Source: an uncultured Succinivibrionaceae bacterium
Lineage (GTDB): Bacteria > Pseudomonadota > Gammaproteobacteria > Enterobacterales > Succinivibrionaceae
Length of the DNA: 34,257 nucleotides
Direction of reading: 5' to 3'
NCBI GenBank assembly: GCA_944389865.1
Contig: CALXNX010000026.1
Coordinates: forward strand, 1 to 34,257
This document shows positions 31,368 to 34,257 of this stretch, piece by piece. The first letter of the stretch is position 1, and every line of letters starts with the position of its first letter. The translations under genes were made by a program, and so were the position numbers. A model generated the notes under the pieces. It was not told the origin of the DNA, did no database searches, and was given only the letters and a program-made list of their open reading frames with translations.

Positions 31368-32426
31368 TTACTGCTGATGGATCAGCACATATTCCTGCCA
31401 CAGGCGCGGCAGCTGACGGGAGCTTTTCTCCCAAGCCGCAAAATCCTTGACCGGGCGGGCATTGACGTATTGATCATCCGGGATCAGCCTGGCCTTAACG
31501 TCATCAGGCAGCACCACGTCGCTGCGGATCGGACGGGCATAGCCGCGGGCTAAGTTGATCTGTCCCTTGTCCGAGAAGATGAACTCGCGGGCGAGCTTTG
31601 CAGCATTAGGGTGTGCGGCGTATTTGTTGATGATGGTGGTATAGCCGGAGGTCACCGAGCCCTCGGACGGAATGGTCACCACGAACTTATTGGGATCGAC
31701 CTTATCACGGTAGGACAGCGCGTTGAAATCCCACAGCAGGGCCACTTCGACCTCGCCCTTTTCCAGGTTGGCCAGCGACGGATCAGTAAAGAGCAGTCGG
31801 CCCTCACCTGCCAGCCTGCCGAAGAACTCTAAAGCGGGCTTTAAATTGGACTCATCGCCGCCTAAGCCGTAAGCGGCCGCCAGCACGGCGTTATTGGCCT
31901 GTGCAGCAATGCCCACGTCGCCTACGGTGATTTTATAGTCGCCCTGCAGTAAATCTGCCCAGCTCTTAGGCGGGTTCTTAACCAGATCCTTATTGGTCAT
32001 GAAGGCGATGGTGCCGGTGTAGGCAAGACACCAGTGGCCGTCCGCGTCCTTAGCCCAAGCAGGAATAGAGTCCCAGGTGGTGGGTTTGTACGGCTGGGTC
32101 ACGCCTTTTTTCACGGCCACGTCGGCAAAGGCCTGACCGATATCGCCGATGTCGCCGGTCGGATTATTGCGCTCAGCATCGAACTTAGCGATTTCCTGAG
32201 CCGAGCTCATGTCAGTATCGACATGCTCAAGGCCGTAAATGCGGGTGATGTCTGCCCAGGTCTCCTGCCAATTGGCCCAGGCATCGGGCATGGCCAGAGA
32301 CCAAACTGCGCCTTCAGCTTTGGCAGCAGCGACTAAATCAGCAGGAGCAGTATCCTCGGCCGCCTGAGCGGAGCCTAAGGTGCAGACGGCGGCCAGCACA
32401 GCCGCGCTTAAAGTGCGCTTTAACAT
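31368..32426 (-). CDS. Periplasmic substrate-binding protein of the ABC importer
   Basis: A 352-residue extracellular solute-binding protein (family 1, AfuA/FbpA/PhnS-like). Its signal peptide ends after SAQA (about residue 22). The mature protein begins AEDTAPADLV, with a SLAMPDAWANWQETW segment early and a typical SSAQEIAKFDAERN motif. GEVEVALLWDF and the GYTTIINKYAAHPNAAKLAREF segment are characteristic of the fold. GAGG lies 8 nt before the ATG. It is the first gene of the six-gene operon, preceded at 32568-32599 by a Pho-box-like element. The absence of the paired tyrosines used by iron-binding homologues in the usual C-terminal place makes a ferric role less likely, but this is a by-eye judgement. 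The ligand is unknown. Confidence 0.9.
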   Translation of the reverse strand: MLKRTLSAAVLAAVCTLGSAQAAEDTAPADLVAAAKAEGAVWSLAMPDAWANWQETWADITRIYGLEHVDTDMSSAQEIAKFDAERNNPTGDIGDIGQAFADVAVKKGVTQPYKPTTWDSIPAWAKDADGHWCLAYTGTIAFMTNKDLVKNPPKSWADLLQGDYKITVGDVGIAAQANNAVLAAAYGLGGDESNLKPALEFFGRLAGEGRLLFTDPSLANLEKGEVEVALLWDFNALSYRDKVDPNKFVVTIPSEGSVTSGYTTIINKYAAHPNAAKLAREFIFSDKGQINLARGYARPIRSDVVLPDDVKARLIPDDQYVNARPVKDFAAWEKSSRQLPRLWQEYVLIHQQ

Positions 32427-32567
32427 ATAATTAACCTCGAAATAAAAATAACTGCCCGCAAGAATACCGGCCGTGTGTAAACTGCAAAATCAGCAAAAGT
32501 AAAACTTCAGTGAAGCCGCCCGCACCGAAACGCCGGAAATATGAATTTGAGATTAAAAATGGCGGTT

Positions 32568-32599
32568 AATGTAAAAAGGCGATGAAAAACAGATGAAAA
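32568..32599 (-). promoter_or_regulatory. Pho-box-like promoter of the transporter operon
   Basis: On the minus strand two 7-base repeats TTTTCAT lie at 32593-32599 and 32582-32588, separated by CTGT. This 7-4-7 layout with an 11-bp period is that of a PhoB site (CTGTCAT repeats), with 5 of 7 bases matching in each half. The -10 candidate TACATT (32568-32573) lies 8 bp downstream, close to the usual PhoB spacing. The leader to the binding-protein ATG would be about 135 nt. Phosphate-starvation control is inferred. Confidence 0.5.
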
Positions 32600-32625
32600 A
32601 TACTTAAAGGAGGATGATGCTGGAT

Positions 32626-32653
32626 GCAGTCTGCCCGTTTCAGGGCAGACTGC
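32626..32653. other. Perfect 11-bp hairpin after the unknown gene
   Basis: Arms GCAGTCTGCCC and GGGCAGACTGC enclose a 6-base loop. It lies 21 nt beyond the stop codon of the minus-strand gene at 32674 and upstream of the transporter promoter. No T-run follows on either strand. It may mark a message 3' end or a Rho-dependent stop. Confidence 0.55.
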
Positions 32654-32673
32654 GAAAGTGCACGCCAAAAAGG

Positions 32674-33813
32674 CTAGGCCAACAGACCTTCTAAAGCGGA
32701 AAGTTCAGCAAAATCAAAGGGAGCGCAGGCAAAAGGACCGGTCGCGGCGATCTCAGAGAGCTGTCTGCGATCATCTGCCGCATTTCCGCCCTGACTTTGA
32801 GCAAGCAGTACCCCTTTGGGGGCCACATATAAAGCATCGCTGAAGTCGGCCTCAGGCTGCGCCTGCCGCCCCTGCTTTAACGCTAAGCCCAGACGCACGG
32901 CCCCCAGCAGATCAAGACCGAAATGGCGGTCATTTAAAGTCTCGACTGCCTTACGCTTGGACAGGACCAGAGCGCGGCACAGCCTGCCGCCCGCGCGGAC
33001 GTTCAGCAGTTCCCAGGCCTGCAGCTGTCCGCTGGCGATCATCTGCGAGGCAAATTCGGGCTCCAGCAGGAGCAGGTAATCCTCGCCCAGGCAGGCGTAA
33101 AGCTGGAAATTATCCGACAGGCTCACCGGCCCTGCAATGGTTAATGCACTGTCTAGACCCACGGCATGGACGCTTTCGCCTGAGGATAAATAAGGCTCAA
33201 CGTCAGGCACCCTGAAGCCGGCCTGCCGCAAAGCGGCTGCTGCCGTCTGAAAGTTGATTTCCGACGGGCTCATTTCCGCGCGCGAGGACAGATCTTCATG
33301 CTGATCTTTGGACAGGACGTTTAAGAACAGCGCGCGATCGCACACCGGACGAGTTTTGGTATAGGCCGGCAGCACCATGGAATACAGCTCCACATACACG
33401 CCGTCGCGCAGACTGATGTCCGGATTAAGCCTACGGGCGCTCTCCAGCGCTGCGGCGACATTCAAGGCATAGCGCAGGCTGCCGTAAGCTCTCAGCGCCG
33501 TGACGCGGGTCATCACTAAGGGCGCGGGGGATAAAATCAGACATACCGGGCCGGCTGCGCCTTCCACACGCATAAAGACCTCAGCGCTTAAATACCCATC
33601 CTGCACCCAGCGCTCCGCCAAATCCGGGCGTACCGCTAAAATCACCGTACCGCCGTCTTCAGCCTCATACAGCTGAAAATCCGCCGCTCTGTCGACAAGC
33701 TCGCCGACCTGCACGCCGCCGGGCAGAATCTGCCCCGGGCGCAGCAGATCATCCTTAATGCCGTCATCCATATCGATGACGAATTTAGCTTCATTGACGA
33801 TGAACTCTGACAT
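32674..33813 (-). CDS. Unrecognised cytoplasmic protein, 379 residues
   Basis: No family is recognised. The protein has no signal peptide or membrane segments. It seems to be an internal repeat: an N-terminal part with ADFQLYEAEDGGTVILAVRPDLAERWVQDGYL followed by LILSPAPLVMTRVTAL, and a later part with NFQLYACLGEDYLLLLEPEFASQMIASGQL followed by CRALVLSKRKAVETL, so FQLY plus a following strand-helix unit occurs twice. The protein is acidic overall. The frame starts at a GTG, but of the two ATGs at 33816 and 33813 the latter has GGAG 6 nt upstream and is chosen. It is a single-gene unit with no informative neighbour. A duplication of a regulatory or ligand-binding domain is possible. Confidence 0.7.
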   Translation of the reverse strand: MSEFIVNEAKFVIDMDDGIKDDLLRPGQILPGGVQVGELVDRAADFQLYEAEDGGTVILAVRPDLAERWVQDGYLSAEVFMRVEGAAGPVCLILSPAPLVMTRVTALRAYGSLRYALNVAAALESARRLNPDISLRDGVYVELYSMVLPAYTKTRPVCDRALFLNVLSKDQHEDLSSRAEMSPSEINFQTAAAALRQAGFRVPDVEPYLSSGESVHAVGLDSALTIAGPVSLSDNFQLYACLGEDYLLLLEPEFASQMIASGQLQAWELLNVRAGGRLCRALVLSKRKAVETLNDRHFGLDLLGAVRLGLALKQGRQAQPEADFSDALYVAPKGVLLAQSQGGNAADDRRQLSEIAATGPFACAPFDFAELSALEGLLA

Positions 33814-33927
33814 CATATTCTCCACTTATTGACTGCGCACAGCATAACAGGGCCCATCACGCAAAACGCAGCCTCAGTCGGCAAAATTTCGCATTAAGAA
33901 GAAATCCAGTCCTAAACCTGCGGCAAC

Positions 33928-33942
33928 TGATAAAAGTTATCA
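33928..33942. promoter_or_regulatory. Palindrome upstream of the unknown gene
   Basis: Arms TGATAA and TTATCA with an AAG centre, 115 bp before the ATG at 33813. It could be an operator. The rest of 33826-34020 shows nothing else I can name. Confidence 0.25.
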
Positions 33943-34021
33943 AATCTCCTGCTTTTACGACCGCCAGCAGATAAAATCATCCCGTGCACATCTGTATCTA
34001 AAGGCCTTAAGAAGGAATTTC

Positions 34022-34236
34022 ATGCCGTCAACTACCCCCGCCTAAAGAGGCGGGGGCTTGAAGCTGCAGAGCTTTAAGCCCAGGTTGACTAGCCTTAGTC
34101 CTTAAAGGGACTGCGCTTATCAGGAAACAGGCACCGCGGGATGTTGATCCAAGTTCCGCGCTCTGCGGTCTGCGGCAACAAAGCTCTGAAGGGTAAGGAG
34201 CTTTATGCTGCAGGCGCTAAACCCTGATAAGCCTTG
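34022..34236 (+). ncRNA. Structured RNA resembling HEARO/omegaRNA of IscB-type elements
   Basis: A stretch of about 215 nt with unusually dense base pairing and no good gene. It begins with a 9-bp GC hairpin, CCCCCGCCT / AGGCGGGGG with an AAAG loop (34035-34056), preceded by GTCAACTA. An alternative 12-bp hairpin shares part of it (34054-34080, GGGCTT pairing with AAGCCC). Then come AGTCC/GGACT (34097-34101, 34108-34112), a perfect 10-bp long-range helix GCTTATCAGG / CCTGATAAGC (34115-34124 and 34223-34232) and AAAGCTC/GAGCTTT inside it (34180-34186, 34198-34204). The GTCAAC plus GC-hairpin start and a position just before a possible short-leader ORF resemble HEARO RNAs, the omegaRNA guides of IscB/IsrB nucleases. 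In such elements the guide is the sequence 5' of the scaffold. The family call is from memory. Confidence 0.55.
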
Positions 34237-34239
34237 GCG

Positions 34240-34257
34240 ATGGATCACCACGTGTAT
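34240..34257 (+). CDS. Possible start of an IscB-like protein, cut by the window edge
   Basis: An ATG at 34240, 7 nt after the long-range helix, opens a frame reading MDHHVY before the window ends. IscB-family proteins often begin with a short polar start and a VYVL-type strand, and HEARO RNAs lie directly before their ORF, so this would fit. Only six residues are visible, no ribosome site is obvious, and another open frame begins at the ATG at 34205 (MLQALNPDKPWRWITT) behind AAGGAG. Which one, if either, is real cannot be decided here. Confidence 0.25.

Overview
The window looks like chromosome of a gammaproteobacterium with roughly mid-50s GC. Its closest-looking relatives may be fermentative gut anaerobes of the Succinivibrionaceae/Aeromonadales type; this is inferred from gene content and protein style, not from a marker gene. 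Evidence includes an enterobacterial-type ilvE-ilvD-ilvA order, a divergent acrR/acrAB locus with a near-canonical AcrR box, YciA, DsbA and long-form IlvA. No rRNA, tRNA or CRISPR array was seen.

Layout. 1-5.9 kb (minus strand): ilvE-ilvD-ilvA, a small secreted protein and anmK, which runs off the left edge. 6.2-8.4 kb: an orphan HicB-like protein, then a YihG-like membrane acyltransferase with a small membrane protein. 8.6-10.4 kb: a decayed spot where a truncated metallophosphoesterase meets, tail to tail, a truncated and frameshifted type I restriction subunit HsdR. 10.5-14.5 kb: an FCD-type GntR regulator divergent from a four-gene sugar-acid operon (RraA-like aldolase, SDR dehydrogenase, split UxaA-type dehydratase). 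14.5-16.9 kb: dsbA, a squalene/phytoene synthase and yciA. 16.9-22.4 kb: acrR and acrAB, ending in a strong terminator. 22.5-25.9 kb: a compact restriction-modification island. 26.1-27.1 kb: a CPHC thioredoxin and a flavin-binding-like/ferredoxin protein. 27.2-32.6 kb (minus strand): a six-gene operon with a binding protein, a phosphodiesterase, two permeases, an ATPase and a HAD phosphatase, preceded by a Pho-box-like repeat. 32.7-33.8 kb: an unrecognised 379-residue protein. 34.0-34.26 kb: a highly structured RNA candidate resembling the HEARO/omegaRNA of IscB-type elements, with a possible IscB start cut by the window edge.

Most interesting. The restriction island pairs a BfiI/NgoFVII-like PLD nuclease with two adenine methyltransferases. 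One of these, EcoRI-type, carries a complete RelB/DinJ antitoxin domain at its N terminus, no toxin gene is nearby, and its promoter carries a perfect palindrome that this domain could bind. The simplest reading is an antitoxin domain re-used to make a methyltransferase self-regulating. The second candidate system is the structured RNA at the right edge, which has a perfect 10-bp long-range helix.

Limits: family names come from motifs read by eye. No similarity search, structure prediction or promoter scoring was run.
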